A stretch of 64,000 bases of DNA from Chitinophaga sp. E66 (GTDB lineage Bacteria > Bacteroidota > Bacteroidia > Chitinophagales > Chitinophagaceae): positions 4,807,001-4,871,000 of the forward strand of contig CP079103.1 in assembly GCA_019285755.1 (NCBI GenBank). The letters are read 5' to 3'. The notes under the pieces are model-generated. The model was not told where the DNA came from and searched no databases. It saw only the letters and a list, made by a program, of their open reading frames with translations. Every line of letters begins with the position of its first letter. Position 1 is the stretch's first letter. Shown here piece by piece: positions 11,171 to 21,293 of the stretch. The position numbers and the translations under genes are program-made.

Positions 11171-11777
11171 TTAGTTGCCGTGGCCGGTGAAGGCCAGCCA
11201 GGCGTAGAAGACAGGCAGGAGGTTACGTTTGAGCAACCCGGCGCGGATGAGCTTAAGGGCCCGCAGCTTCTGGGTGCGCACGGTGTTGTAGGAAATGGAC
11301 AGTTCTCCGGCGATCGCCTCATTCTTTTCCCCTCCAGGTAGCTCATCTTGAAGATGCGCCGGCATTGAGCGGGGAGCTCCTCGATCTCCCGGTAGAGGCT
11401 GGCGATGATCTCGGTCTCAGCGAGCCGCGGGTCAAAGGCGGTCATGTCGGGAAGGGCCTCGCCGGCAAGATAGGCATAGTCTCTATCGCGCGATTGTTGC
11501 CGTTCCTTTGATTTGAGATGATTGAGGCAGGCGTTGCGGACGGAAATATACAGCCAAGATTTGAGGGCCGCGGCGTTAGGGAAAGCGGGGCGCTTGTCCC
11601 ACAGGCGGGAAAAAACTTCCTGTATAAGGTCTTCCGCCTCCTGCCAGTCGTCCACGATAGTGCCGGCATAATAGCATAGCGCCTTATAATGCTGTTGAAA
11701 AATCTCCTGAAAGCGTCCTGATCTCCCAGGGCTATCCTGTCCAGCCATTCCTGTTCCGTATTTCTTTGCGCAGACAA
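11171..11777 (-). CDS. ECF RNA polymerase sigma factor
   Basis: Extracytoplasmic-function sigma-70 factor of about 202 residues. Region 2 is clear (DDWQEAEDLIQEVFSRLWDK, then SWLYISVRNACLNHLKSKER) and region 4 has the helix-turn-helix KNEAIAGELSISYNTVRTQK. Breaks near 11695 and 11335. The frame that matches the family starts at a TTG (11777) preceded by a GGAGGAG Shine-Dalgarno-like stretch; no in-frame ATG is available, so the start is uncertain. It is the likely partner of the FecR at 8683-9857, and so the activator of that SusCD operon, although the metallo-hydrolase gene lies between them on the other strand. Confidence 0.9.
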
Positions 11778-12045
11778 AAAGCTCCTCCCGGTTGTTTTGT
11801 TTCCGATTCTGAAGCCTTAAAAATACCAAAAAGCACCGTTTTACCCGTTTTTGTCCGCTTTCAGTACAACGTGTCCGGTTTTAAGTTACTGATTACAGTA
11901 TTCGCCGGTCGTCCCGGGTAGTTATGTTTGCTAACCATCTTATCCGCATGCCGGGAAGTACGATCATTTGCCTTTCGTGAAGCCGTTTCCGTTACCGCCC
12001 GAAAGCGGACACCAACGCCGCGCTGCTTCCATCCTTCCTATTTTA
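11778..12045. other. intergenic stretch without recognised gene
   Basis: No convincing ORF, repeat or hairpin was seen between the sigma factor start and the promoter-like motif at 12046. It should hold the sigma gene promoter on the minus strand, but no clear -33/-7 pair could be picked. Confidence 0.5.
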
Positions 12046-12077
12046 CTTGCCGCCTGCTCTCCCTCATGCTACTTTTG
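12046..12077 (+). promoter_or_regulatory. Bacteroidota-type promoter
   Basis: CTTG at 12046-12049 (consensus -33 TTTG), a 20-nt spacer, and TACTTTTG at 12070-12077, which fits the -7 consensus TAnnTTTG. It points away from the sigma gene into a 110-bp stretch with no protein gene that ends in a terminator. Confidence 0.5.
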
Positions 12078-12082
12078 TAAGA

Positions 12083-12186
12083 CAGTTGTTTAACAGAATT
12101 TTAGTGGAATGACTGTTGGTTAGACCAACCCGCCATTCTAAATTAACGCATGAAAAAGGGCAGCCAATTTTGGCCGCCCTTTCTTT
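12083..12186 (+). ncRNA. candidate small RNA of about 100 nt
   Basis: A plus-strand transcript is suggested by the promoter at 12046-12077 and the terminator at 12155-12182. Between them lies a hairpin: GTTGGT-TAG-ACCAAC at 12116-12130, enclosed by GAATG / CATTC and, after a small bulge, TTTA / TAAA. The only ATG in the upper part opens a four-codon frame. No known RNA family was recognised (it does not look like tmRNA, RNase P or SRP RNA). It lies just beyond the end of the M1 peptidase gene on the opposite strand and could also be merely a convergent terminator region. Confidence 0.35.
12155..12182. terminator. bidirectional terminator
   Basis: AAAGGGC-A-GCCAA / TTGGC-C-GCCCTTT with one mismatch. 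The minus strand continues with five T in total and so ends the GH20-peptidase operon; the plus strand continues TTTCTTTATTT and would end the candidate small RNA. Confidence 0.75.
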
Positions 12187-12202
12187 ATTTACAATTCGGT
12201 TT

Positions 12203-14049
12203 TTATTTCCTGATAATCTTATCCAGCGTTTCCTGCGCCAGCGGGTGATAGTTGCCGCGGTACTTTCCATAAATGGAACTTGCCATGGCAGCGCCCTCTG
12301 TAGACTTCATCATTTCCGTATAAAGCGGCGTCAGGAACTTCCGGCGGCCCACCTGGCTGAGGAATGCCTCCATCTTTGCATAAGCCGGCTTATAACCAGC
12401 CGCAACAGACATGATGAACCACTGGTTCGCCACTTCGCTGTTGCCGGTTTCTGTGAAATGGAAAGCTCCATCCAGCTGCTGCATCTGTGCCAGCTCCATC
12501 GGTTTCGGCAACTTGCGGAGGAAGTGGAGCCATTCGTGGGAGGTCCAGCCCGTGGTTTGCAGGCTTGCGGCCGCTCCGCCTTTCAGGAACTTCTCCCTTT
12601 CTGCATCCACTTTTCCAAAGCGGGCCTGCGGTACCCGCGGACAATTATCCGGGATTCCCGGTCCATATACCCAGTCTTTCACACGGATCTTCGCGGCCAG
12701 GGCGGTATCGCCATGCAGCAACTCGTTATTGAAGTAAGCCAGGAATTGCTCGGTAGACATGGTTTTGAACGCATGCGAGTTGAAATACTGATAAAGGAAT
12801 GAATCGATCTTTTGACGGCCCGCTTCTTCTTCCACGCGGCGGAGGAAGTGCGCGCCTTTCTCATAGGCGATATCTGTGAGGCCGTCTTCGGCGCTGCGGC
12901 CTTTCAGGTCCAGCTTCAGCCAGGTATCGCGGTTGTCTTTGCCGATGCTTTCCACCGTCTCGCTCAGATCCTGGTAGCCCAGTTCCCAGAGCATATCAGC
13001 ATAATCGGCGCCCATCATGGCTTCCATGATCCGGCGCTCGAAGTAAACGGTAAAGCCTTCGTTGAGCCAGAAGTCGTCCAGGTAGCATTGGTGACCAGGT
13101 TGCCGCTCCAGCTGTGGGCCAGTTCATGCGCAATGAGCGATACCAGCGAGCGGTCGCCCGCGATGATGGTAGGCGTGGCAAAGGTCAGGCGCGGGTTCTC
13201 CATGCCGCCCAGCGGGAATCCCGGAGGCAGCACCAGCACGTCATATACGCCCCAGCGGTAAGGACCGTACAGCCCTTCGGCCGTGGTCACCATCTTGCCC
13301 ACTTCGGCGAATTCATAATGCGCTTTGTCCAGCATGGCAGGTTCGGCATAAACACCCGTGCGCCCGTCGATTGCGCGGTACGCCACATCTCCGGCGCCCA
13401 GCGCCATAAGGTAAGCCGGCACGGGTTGATCCATCCGGAAGTGATATACCCCGCTATCGTTTTTCTGCCGCGGGTTCTCAGCGCTCTGCGAGGGCCATGA
13501 GGTCTTTGGGAACGCTTACACGGGCGGAGTACGAAAAGCGGATGCCGGGACCGTCGGGGCCGGGGATCCAGTGCGGGCATATGTCGGCTCGGACTGCGTA
13601 TAAAGGAAGGGCTGTTTCTTGCCAAGGGTCTGTGCGGGCTCCAGCCATTGCAAAGCGGTGGCCTGTGCCGCGGTCTTGTACCAGATGCGGACGAGCGTGT
13701 CGCCCTTTTCCACCGGTACATTAAGGCGGCTGCCCAGGAACGCCACGGCTGAGTCGAGGGTATGCGGCACCTTGCGGCCGTTACTGGTGACACTGTCGAT
13801 GGTAAGGCCGTCGGTATCCAGGCGCAGTACTGACAAGTTATCCGGGTTGGTGAAATGCCAGGAAGCGGACCCTTCGATGCGGTGTGCGGTAAAGTCGACC
13901 CGGATGTCGAGGTCGAGGTGGCAGACCCGGATGCTATCGGCGTTCGAAAGCGTGTGCAGGTCCCTGGCCGGCGCGGCGGCTTCGGTGGCGGCTTCCCAGG
14001 GTTGGCAGGCGGCGGCAAGGAGCGCCCCTGCCAGCAATGCGTATCTCAT
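12203..14049 (-). CDS. M1-family zinc aminopeptidase, leukotriene A4 hydrolase-like lipoprotein
   Basis: Zinc aminopeptidase of about 615 residues that removes N-terminal amino acids from peptides. The N-terminus ends in a lipobox (MRYALLAGALLAAAC), so it is probably surface or periplasmic. The exopeptidase motif GGMENP is near residue 281; the zinc site HELAHSWSGNLVTN is near 305 and the third ligand in WLNEGFTVYFERR near 331, spacing close to that of LTA4 hydrolase. The helical C-terminal domain of that subfamily is present (ARFGKVDAEREKFLK onward). Breaks near 13510, 13435 and 13085. It starts 23 bp after the GH20 stop and ends in the terminator at 12155. Confidence 0.92.
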
Positions 14050-14072
14050 AATGCAGGTTTGTTTCGGTGTAA

Positions 14073-15685
14073 TTATAGTGTTGGCTCAGGGGTCAGCGTG
14101 GGAGTTTCCATCACGTACAGTCCCCGTTGCTTTAACAGCGGCATGAATTTCGTCAATCTTTGCTCGAATCCGGCAAAATCCTTTTTATCCGGCGCCGTCC
14201 AGGCAGCTTCGGCCATCGCCAGCAGGCGCGGGAAGGTCATGAAATGTAGTCTTTCTTCCGACTTGATAACTTCCGTCCATTGGTTAGACTGAATACCGAT
14301 GATCTGACCGCGGTTGGCGTCAGTGATCTCCGGGTAGTTGCCAGGGAGAATTCATATACGCGCTGCAGCGGGTTGAATTCCTTTCCCCAGCGGCGGCCTA
14401 CGGTATGCGTACTGTCCTGCACGAAGTCGAAATAGAACGGAAGACGGGGCACAGCACAACTTTATATCCTTTATCCAATGCGATCTTCAGCTGTCCCGGT
14501 TTCTCCTGGCGCCACCAGAAGACGACGGTTTCGTTAACGGGTAGCCCCGCGGCAGACACTTCATCCCATCCCAATAGCTTGCTGCGCATGGCGATGACGG
14601 AGTCCGTCATCCGGCGGAGGAAATAATGTTCCACATCCACGAGCGTATTCAGCTTTTCCTTTTTCATAAGGCTTTGCACATACGGATCAGTATTCCAGCT
14701 GGCGGAACCGAAACTTACTTCATCGCCGCCGATGTGGATCATATGCGCAGGGAACAGGTCGTTCACTTCACGGAGGATGTTGGTCAGGTATTGATATGTT
14801 CCTTCTTTTCCGGGATTGAAAGTAAACTCGGGATACTTCGCCGTGCCGCCGCCGCTGAATTCGGGATAGGCTTTGTTGGCGGCAGTGGCATGGCCCGGCA
14901 TGTCGATCTCGGGGATGACGGTGATGCCGCGTACCGCTGCATAAGCGATGATTTCTTTGACATCTTCCTGCGTGTAATAAGCTGCGGGGGCGAGGGTGTC
15001 CGTCCTGTTACCGATACCGCCCACCGTCGCCAGGCGGGGATATTGTTTGATCTCGATGCGCCAGCCGGGCTCGTCGGTCAGGTGCCAGTGGAAACGGTTG
15101 AGTTTATAAAGCGCCATTTCGTCGAGCAGCAATTTGACGGTCTGTTTGCCGAAGAAGTGGCGGGACTCGTCGAGCATAAAGCCTCTCCATCCCATGGCGG
15201 GCTGATCCTGGATGCGCCAGCAGGGTACGGAGATGCCAGATTTCCCTTTGGCCGACAACCGCGCCAGCTGCACGAACGTCATAGCGCCGTTTACGAATCC
15301 TTCTGCATCGCCCGCTTCAATCTTCACACGTTCGGGCGTAATGTCTACCGTATGTATTTCGTTCCTATCCAAAATGCCCCTATGACAATGAGCGGCGGGA
15401 ACTTCCCAAAGCTCACATTGGCCAACGCCGCCTTATACAGCTCATGCTTGCCGGAATGAGCGATCTTCACTTTTACGCCGGTGTATTTCAATATCTCTTC
15501 CTGCAACAGGTCGCCCACAGCATTCTGCGCGGGGTCTACCACGAAGATCTCCGCATTGGCGCTGAGCAGAAAATGGCCGGGGCTTTCTCCGCCTGGGCGG
15601 GTTTGGGGATAACGGGACAAACTTCCTGCGCGCGGGCGCAGAGGCTGATGGCAATGGTCGTAATGAAAAGGAGCGTTCTGAGCAT
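14073..15685 (-). CDS. GH20 beta-N-acetylhexosaminidase
   Basis: Exported glycoside hydrolase family 20 enzyme (about 538 residues) removing terminal N-acetylglucosamine or -galactosamine. A signal peptide (MLRTLLFITTIAISLCARAQ) precedes the GH20b domain, then the catalytic barrel with MGWRGFMLDESRHFF, HWHLTDEPGWRIEIKQYP and the catalytic Asp-Glu pair in HIGGDEVSFG near residue 316, and WWRQEKPGQ further on. Breaks near 15600, 15370, 14450 and 14280; the end TLTPEPTL stops at 14075-14073. It is first in an operon with the M1 peptidase, which suggests use of glycoproteins, muropeptides or chitin-associated protein. A sigma-type -7 (TATCTTTA) lies about 40 bp upstream. Confidence 0.93.
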
Positions 15686-15772
15686 GGATATCGATTGGTT
15701 GAAGTTTTAAAGATAATCATCAATTCCGAACGAACATATTTACTACCTTCCCGGTACATAAATGTGCGCGCC

Positions 15773-16810
15773 ATGCTGAACCTTAGCCTCAACTATCCGT
15801 CCGTGCCACTGGAAATGGATATCTTCCGGGAATATACCGACCGCCTGAACGAACGCGAGCAGTACGACCTGCTGCATCCGCCTTACGAGCCGCTGGACGA
15901 GTATTCGCTATCGGCCCTGGCCGGCCATCTCCGCTTCGATCCCGCTGCGGTGGCCGTTACGCCGGTGCCCAGCGCCATCAGCGGACTGTTCACCATCGCC
16001 AAATTCCACAGGGCTTTGACGGCGGGCGTCGCTATAGAACCTTTCACCTTCCCCGGCTGGCGGATGATCGCCGGCGAAGCGGGCTTTAACCTGCATGTCG
16101 TGGAGGCCGACGGCGGGGATGCTTCCAGAAAAGCTGGCCGCCAGCCTGGAAAAGAACGCATGTAAACTCATCTACCTTCAGCCCACGCTGCATAATCCCA
16201 CCAATGCCGTTATGAGCCTGGAGCGCAGGATGGCGATCGTGGAAGTGGTGCGCACCTTCCCGGAAACCTATATCATCGAAGACGATGCCTACCGGTTCCT
16301 GCATGCCGCTCCACCGCCGTCGTTCCTGGAACTGGCGCCGGATATTACGTTGCATGTATTTAGTTTATCGAAGCCGTTCAACCCGCTGCTGCGCTCAGGC
16401 TATATCATTCATCCGGCGCATTTGCTGCAGGGCGCGGCTAACTTCGTGAAGATGACCTGCAGCGGCACTTCTACCCTCTTCTCCCGTTTCGGCGTTCAGC
16501 TCATGGCCAACCATCAGCTGCATAACCTGGCTGCATTAAAGCGCGAGGCCGCCACGGCAGGGCGCCTGTTGATGGAAGACTACTTCCGGGGAAGGATTAC
16601 CTGAGTCATCCGGACTCCTTTCATTACTGGATCCCCTGCAAGGAGCCTGAAAAAGTGACGGCATTGCTGCTGAGCAGGCAGATCGATGTGAGCAACGGAA
16701 AAATGTTTTCCCTTACGTCAGACGATCAGTATATCCGCGTGGCGCTGGGCGGCGCTTACGATCACCCGGACCTTCCGGCGGCATTGCGCACTATTGCCGG
16801 ATTGGTCTGA
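15773..16810 (+). CDS. PLP-dependent aminotransferase class I/II
   Basis: Fold-type I aminotransferase of about 346 residues. Recognisable are LQPTLHNPTNAVMSLERR, the cofactor Asp-containing YIIEDDAYRFL, the PLP lysine in FSLSKPFNPLLRSGYI (near residue 200) and the C-terminal arginine region DDQYIRVALGG. Sequence style resembles the aminotransferase half of MocR proteins, but no GntR DNA-binding domain precedes it: the ATG at 15773 starts straight into the enzyme. Breaks near 16110 and 16595. It is divergent from GH20 and convergent with the RteC gene, with the two stops adjacent at 16810/16811. Substrate unknown; aromatic or aminoadipate transamination are possible. Confidence 0.85.
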
Positions 16811-17631
16811 TCAGTCCATTTCTTCAATACGTTTCAGCAAACCGTCTTTCAGCCGTGTGAGGAAAGACGCCATTTTTTGCGCATCCGGATGTCGCGGAAA
16901 TTGCTGTATACGTTCCCGAAATCCACATCCAGCGAATTCTCCAACCATTCGAACACCTGTTTGATATCCGCTTCGCCGTTATTGAAACTGCCGTTGAGAT
17001 GAAGCGCATACCCCAGCTCCACGAGGTCTGTCTTGGATTCCGTCCACCGTAGCCGTGGTTTATACTGCAGGTTGCGGGGCAGTGCATAGAGGTTTTCCAG
17101 CTTCTGGATCAGGTATTTGCTGACATCTTCCAGGGCAATGAGCTCCGCCAGCTTGAAGGAAGTGACGGTGCAGAAGCGGGTATCCAGCATACCGTCGAGA
17201 TCTACAGGATATTCATTATTGTAGGTACTGTTGCGCAGGAAATATTGCTCGTCGCGCTCAGTGGCGCCACCGCGGAAATATAGGAATAGTGCGCTATGGA
17301 CTTCAAAAAACATGGTAATGCGCTGGAGCTCCTGGTCGAGGAATTTGCGGTAATCATCGCGGATGGTTTTAGGACGGTCTGCCTCAATGCGGAACAATTG
17401 GGCATAGTAGATCTTCTTCGCCAGGATATGCGGCTGGATGTGTTTAAAGAAAAAGATCTCATCCGCCGTACGTTCGAATTGTTGCGGCACCAGGCCTTTA
17501 AGTGCAACGGCGGCTTCATCGGATAGCTGGGCGCCGGTTTTAAAACGCTCCAGGAGGTTGGGGATACGGTCTTCCATGGCCGTGAGGTCCCTTTCCAATT
17601 TTGACAGGATTTGCCCGAAATCGGTTTGCAT
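16811..17631 (-). CDS. RteC-family protein
   Basis: About 273 residues. The C-terminal half matches RteC, known from Bacteroides conjugative transposon CTnDOT as a DNA-binding regulator of excision: LVELGYALHLNGSFNNGEAD, then FEWLENSLDVDFGNVYSNFR and DIRMRKK. The central part has the family-like region FFKHIQPHILAKKIYYAQLF. One lost A near 16875 shifts the end, which should read MASFLTRLKDGLLKRIEEMD with a stop at 16813-16811. Chitinophaga-type genomes carry such genes outside transposons, so the role may be general regulation. It is the last of three RteC-type genes in a row on this strand. Confidence 0.8.
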
Positions 17632-17661
17632 GTGTATGTGTTTTTCCGGATATGAAATGGG

Positions 17662-18823
17662 TTAATGATCGGCGGGCCTGCGCAGCTGCAGTTCGTAATC
17701 GTTAAGCCGGTCGAGCACCTTCATCATCCATTGCTTGCATGCGGTGATGGTGGACAGGCTGGGGTGCTGGTATCTGCTCCTGAAAGCGTCTTCCGCGCCG
17801 GTGTCGGATTTTCGGAGGCCGAGCATATCTGCCAGGGATGTAAACACCTGTTGCAGCGAGGATGGTCTTACGAGCCCTTCCTCCATGTATACGCGGGCCA
17901 TAAGGGCGGCCTGTGGCACGGTGAGGCGGGTGGACCATGGCTCCCCTTCCACCATATCCGCAACCGGCGCCATGAGGTACCGGATGAAGATGCGCTCTTC
18001 CTCCAGCCATACCAACAGCTGATCGCGGACGGTGAAGCTTCCGGGCCGGAGGCCCTTCCGGCGGTCTGAAGGTAAAATGGCCTTCAGTTCGCGGCGGCAC
18101 CAGGTAAGGACTTTCAATCTTTCCCGCAACCCTGCGAACCGGCACATTTCCTTTCGCACTGCATCCACGAAGTATTCGAAATAACCGGCAGAATTGAAAT
18201 TGATGCTTACGAGGAGATGGTGGATGTCTATCCTGGCACTGTCTGCCGAAGCATTGCCGGGATGTGTAAAGAGCATGAGCTGGGATACGAGATCACGCAG
18301 GAAGAAGAGCTCACCGAAGGAAATACGCTCCTCCGGCTGTTCGATGAAATACCAGACAGGTTCCAGGATGAGGCGGCGGAGCGGAGCTTCCAGTCCGAGG
18401 CGGGCCAGGCCACGGTCGGCCTGCAACATACGCGGCAGCAGCGAGGAGCGTGCTGTGCGCGCATAGGCTTGCGGAATGAGCAGTTCCGGGGAGAGGTCTT
18501 CACGGAAGTGCTGTTCCGGCCGGTCAGCACTGGAGAAGCTGCTGTGCGGCATCGGCGTAGTGGGGCTGAAGGGCGTGTACGCCCGGGGCATCCGTATAGC
18601 AGCGCAGCACATCGAGCAGGCGGGTAATTGTGCGCTGCCAGTAGCGGACAGCGGCCGTGCGCCGGGGATTACCGGCGGGAAGGTCGGACAATCGGAACAG
18701 CAATCCCGTGATCCGGGTCTTTTCAGCTTGCAACTGTTCGATGCATTGTGCTGCGTTGCCGCTCATTTTAGTGAGCACCTGTGGGCAAAGTTGCACGGAT
18801 ATTAAGTGGTCGAGCAAAGTCAT
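17662..18823 (-). CDS. RteC-like protein
   Basis: About 388 residues in two pieces, with a break near 18525. It shares the plan of the RteC gene downstream: an N-terminal helical part (LQAEKTRITGLLFRLSDLPA), a central ISFGELFFLRDLVSQLMLFT segment, DIHHLLVSINFNSAGYFEYF, and a C-terminal part RLTVPQAALMARVYMEEGLV that may include a helix-turn-helix. Similarity to RteC is remote, so the family name rests on gene order plus pattern. Its stop is 30 bp before the start of the RteC gene, so the two are probably co-transcribed. No enzymatic motif was seen. Confidence 0.55.
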
Positions 18824-18958
18824 TGGTGTATGTAAAATGGGTGAAGCAGGAAATTCGCATCAAATCCGACACGAAGATGGGTTAACAAGGTGGACTGCTT
18901 TCACAGGTGGGAAATATTTTCCTGCCTGCGGGGAGTTGGCCTGGAATTACACAAACGA

Positions 18959-19797
18959 TTATGAGTTGGATGTGGTATATAGGTTGTGCATGAATTGTTT
19001 TTCTTCTTTGATCCATTCGAGGAGCTGGTCGCGGATGGAGCCTTTGCCGGGGTGCAGGGAGCAATCGGTGGAGGGCAGGTGCCGCAGTTCTTTTTCGTAC
19101 CAGGAGAGGAGGCCTTTCTTTTCCTGGAGGGTGCGCAGGGCGGCGGTTCTGTTGCGGAGGGCGGCGGTAGTGTACCGGAGCGTGTCCGGGCAATTGAAGT
19201 TATGAGCGAAGAGGATGAAGAGGGTTTGTTCTTCGGGGTCCATATAGTAATGGCTGGCGGGTTCGCGGAGGTCGCTCATCAGGCGGCGGAAATACTGCGC
19301 GGCGCCGAAAGTGAGGAGCGCATCGGGGCGGTGGAGGGGCGGAAAATCAGTTCCACCAGGAAAGGCCGGATGTTCCTTTCCTGCAGCGCGGATTCCGTTT
19401 CGCGCATGCGGGAAGTTTGTTGGGAAACGATGTGCCGGGCGTAAGGGCCGGGCAGGAAGAGATCTTTAGCGAGGTATTCGGGAAAATATTGCTCGAGCGC
19501 CATGATGAGCTCCATGATGAGGGCAGCGGCATCCTGGTAGAAGTGTTGCAGCGCGGGGCCGGACTGTAGCCGGAAGAGGTGCAGTACGTCTACGAGGGCA
19601 ACGAACTGTACCTGATATCTGCGGATGGCCTGGATGTTTTCAGGGGTGTCCGGCATAGGGTCAATTTCCAGCAGGCGGGCGGTAATCCGCAGTTTGGCGT
19701 CGCGGAGCTCACCGAGCAGGCCCGGGAGGTCGGCAGGTTGGTCAGAGAGTTGCGCCGGCATAAGGCGGGCATATACGAACTGATTCAATTTGTCCAT
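18959..19797 (-). CDS. RteC-like protein, short form
   Basis: About 280 residues, break near 19280. Clear paralogue of the gene at 17662-18823: GLLGELRDAKLRITARLLEI matches LQAEKTRITGLLFRLSDLPA, and GSIRDQLLEWIKEEKQFMHN matches FTVRDQLLVWLEEERIFIRY. It stops soon after that point and so lacks the last 100 or so residues, the part of the longer copy that may bind DNA. Whether this is natural or a truncation is open, since the stop follows a plausible end (LYTTSNS). It lies 135 bp upstream of its paralogue on the same strand. Confidence 0.55.
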
Positions 19798-20060
19798 GAT
19801 CGAATGCGTTTTGTGGGCGGCAAATAAAATGGGGTCTTCTCAGGCCGGTATAATTATATAAAGAGAACCATTACTGCTGAAAGGGTGAATTAACAACTAT
19901 GGATTCCGGCGGCTAAAAAGAGGCCGCGTTAACAATTCCGGTGAATCCCGCTATCATTAAGCGCGGTATTTTCTCAATCCATTAACAATCAGAAAAATAA
20001 TTACCATTTTTGCTTCCCCCATTCACCCCGCGCACCTCGAAATCGTATCTATATATTCGG

Positions 20061-21185
20061 ATGGAAAACGAAAATCAAATACGCATCCTGCTCAACAAAG
20101 AGTTAATCGGAACGATCACTCCCGAAGAGCAACAGGCGTTGAATGATTTACTGGCTAACAGCGCGGAAGCGCGCGCCATCAGGACCGCATTGAGGAGTTC
20201 GGAAACGTACGGCGGCAAGTCAGGTTTTCCCTTACAGGAACTGGAAGCGGATTATTTCGCGGTGCTGCAACGGCATCACCGCCGCAGGATGCAAAAGACC
20301 TGGAACCGTTGGATCAGCGTGAGCCTCATACTGGGAACGGTCATCACCGCCGCTTTCATCGCCTGGCCGCGAGATGCGAAGGTATACCCTCCACCGCCCG
20401 TTATCCCATCTGAGATACAGGCGATCACGCTGCAATTCGGAAATGGGGAAACTATTGCATTCCGCGAAGGGGCGCACAGCGGTATCGCGTTCAGGCCACA
20501 GGGCTCATATTTGAAAACGATATGCTGCGGTTCGAAAGCAATACGCCCGGCGCACCAGGATGGAACAGTCTCAACGTTCCTCCGGGAAAGCAACCCGCGT
20601 TCAGCTGGAAGACGGTACGGAAGTGATCCTCAACAGCGCATCGAAGCTCCGGTTCCCCTTCCGCTTCGGCAATGGCCCGCGGGAAGTATACCTGGAAGGT
20701 GAAGGATATTTCCGCATCGCGCCTAAAGGCAACAGCGTATTCTCCATTCACGCAGGACAGGCAGACATCCACGCCCGCAACGGCGTATGCAACATAAATG
20801 CATACACGCCTACCAGCGTAACCGCGCAGGCCGTCAGTGGTTCAATGGAAATGGAAGCCGCCGGCACTTCCATCCCCCTCGGCCCGGGTGAGGCAGCCAC
20901 CGCCGCTACCGGCAGGCAGCTGACGGCCGCCCGCATGCAGGACCAGTATAGTATTACCTGGATCAATGGAGAACATTTTTTCAGGGACCTTCCCGCAATG
21001 GAGCTGAAGGATTTGATCGCGCGGTGGTTTAATACCACATTATATATCGATTCTGGGGATGCCGAAAAAAATTATTAAACGGGAGGATTTATCGCAACCA
21101 AACGCTCACGGAATTTGTTGATAATATGAACGACCAAAACGAAGTGGAGTTTTATTGGAAAAACGGCATGCTCCACTGCAAATAA
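20061..21185 (+). CDS. FecR-family anti-sigma factor, orphan
   Basis: About 376 residues: N-terminal cytosolic part (NKELIGTITPEEQQALNDLL), one membrane segment (WISVSLILGTVITAAFIAW), FecR domain (RVQLEDGTEVILNSASKLRF, NGVCNINAYTP) and a DUF4974-like C-terminus ending EVEFYWKNGMLHCK. Breaks near 20515-20560 and 21062. Unlike the two other FecR genes in the window it has no sigma factor gene before it and no SusC gene after it: upstream lie RteC-type genes on the other strand and downstream a terminator and a dehydrogenase. It may act on a distant sigma factor or be a remnant of a signalling locus. Confidence 0.85.
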
Positions 21186-21244
21186 TACTCAAGACAGTTG
21201 TGTAGATTAATGATAGCGTCTCTCCAAGAGCCGCTTGGACAATC

Positions 21245-21272
21245 AAAAACCGCTCCCGTAAGAGCGGTTTTT
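21245..21272. terminator. bidirectional terminator between FecR and the dehydrogenase
   Basis: AAAAACCGCTC / GAGCGGTTTTT around CCGTAA. It serves both convergent genes ending at 21185 (plus) and 21294 (minus). Confidence 0.9.
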
Positions 21273-21293
21273 GATGGAGTCAACTGAAGCTTT

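Noticed and set aside
14626-15459. Long antisense ORFs, e.g. 14626-15459, 5891-6634, 40719-41615, 58028-58924
   Set aside because: They lie exactly opposite well-supported GH20, SusC and TonB receptor genes, show no family motifs and arise from the GC-rich codon pattern.
16811-19797. Part of a conjugative transposon
   Set aside because: RteC-type genes alone are not enough: no integrase, excisionase, mobilisation, tra or tet genes are in the window.
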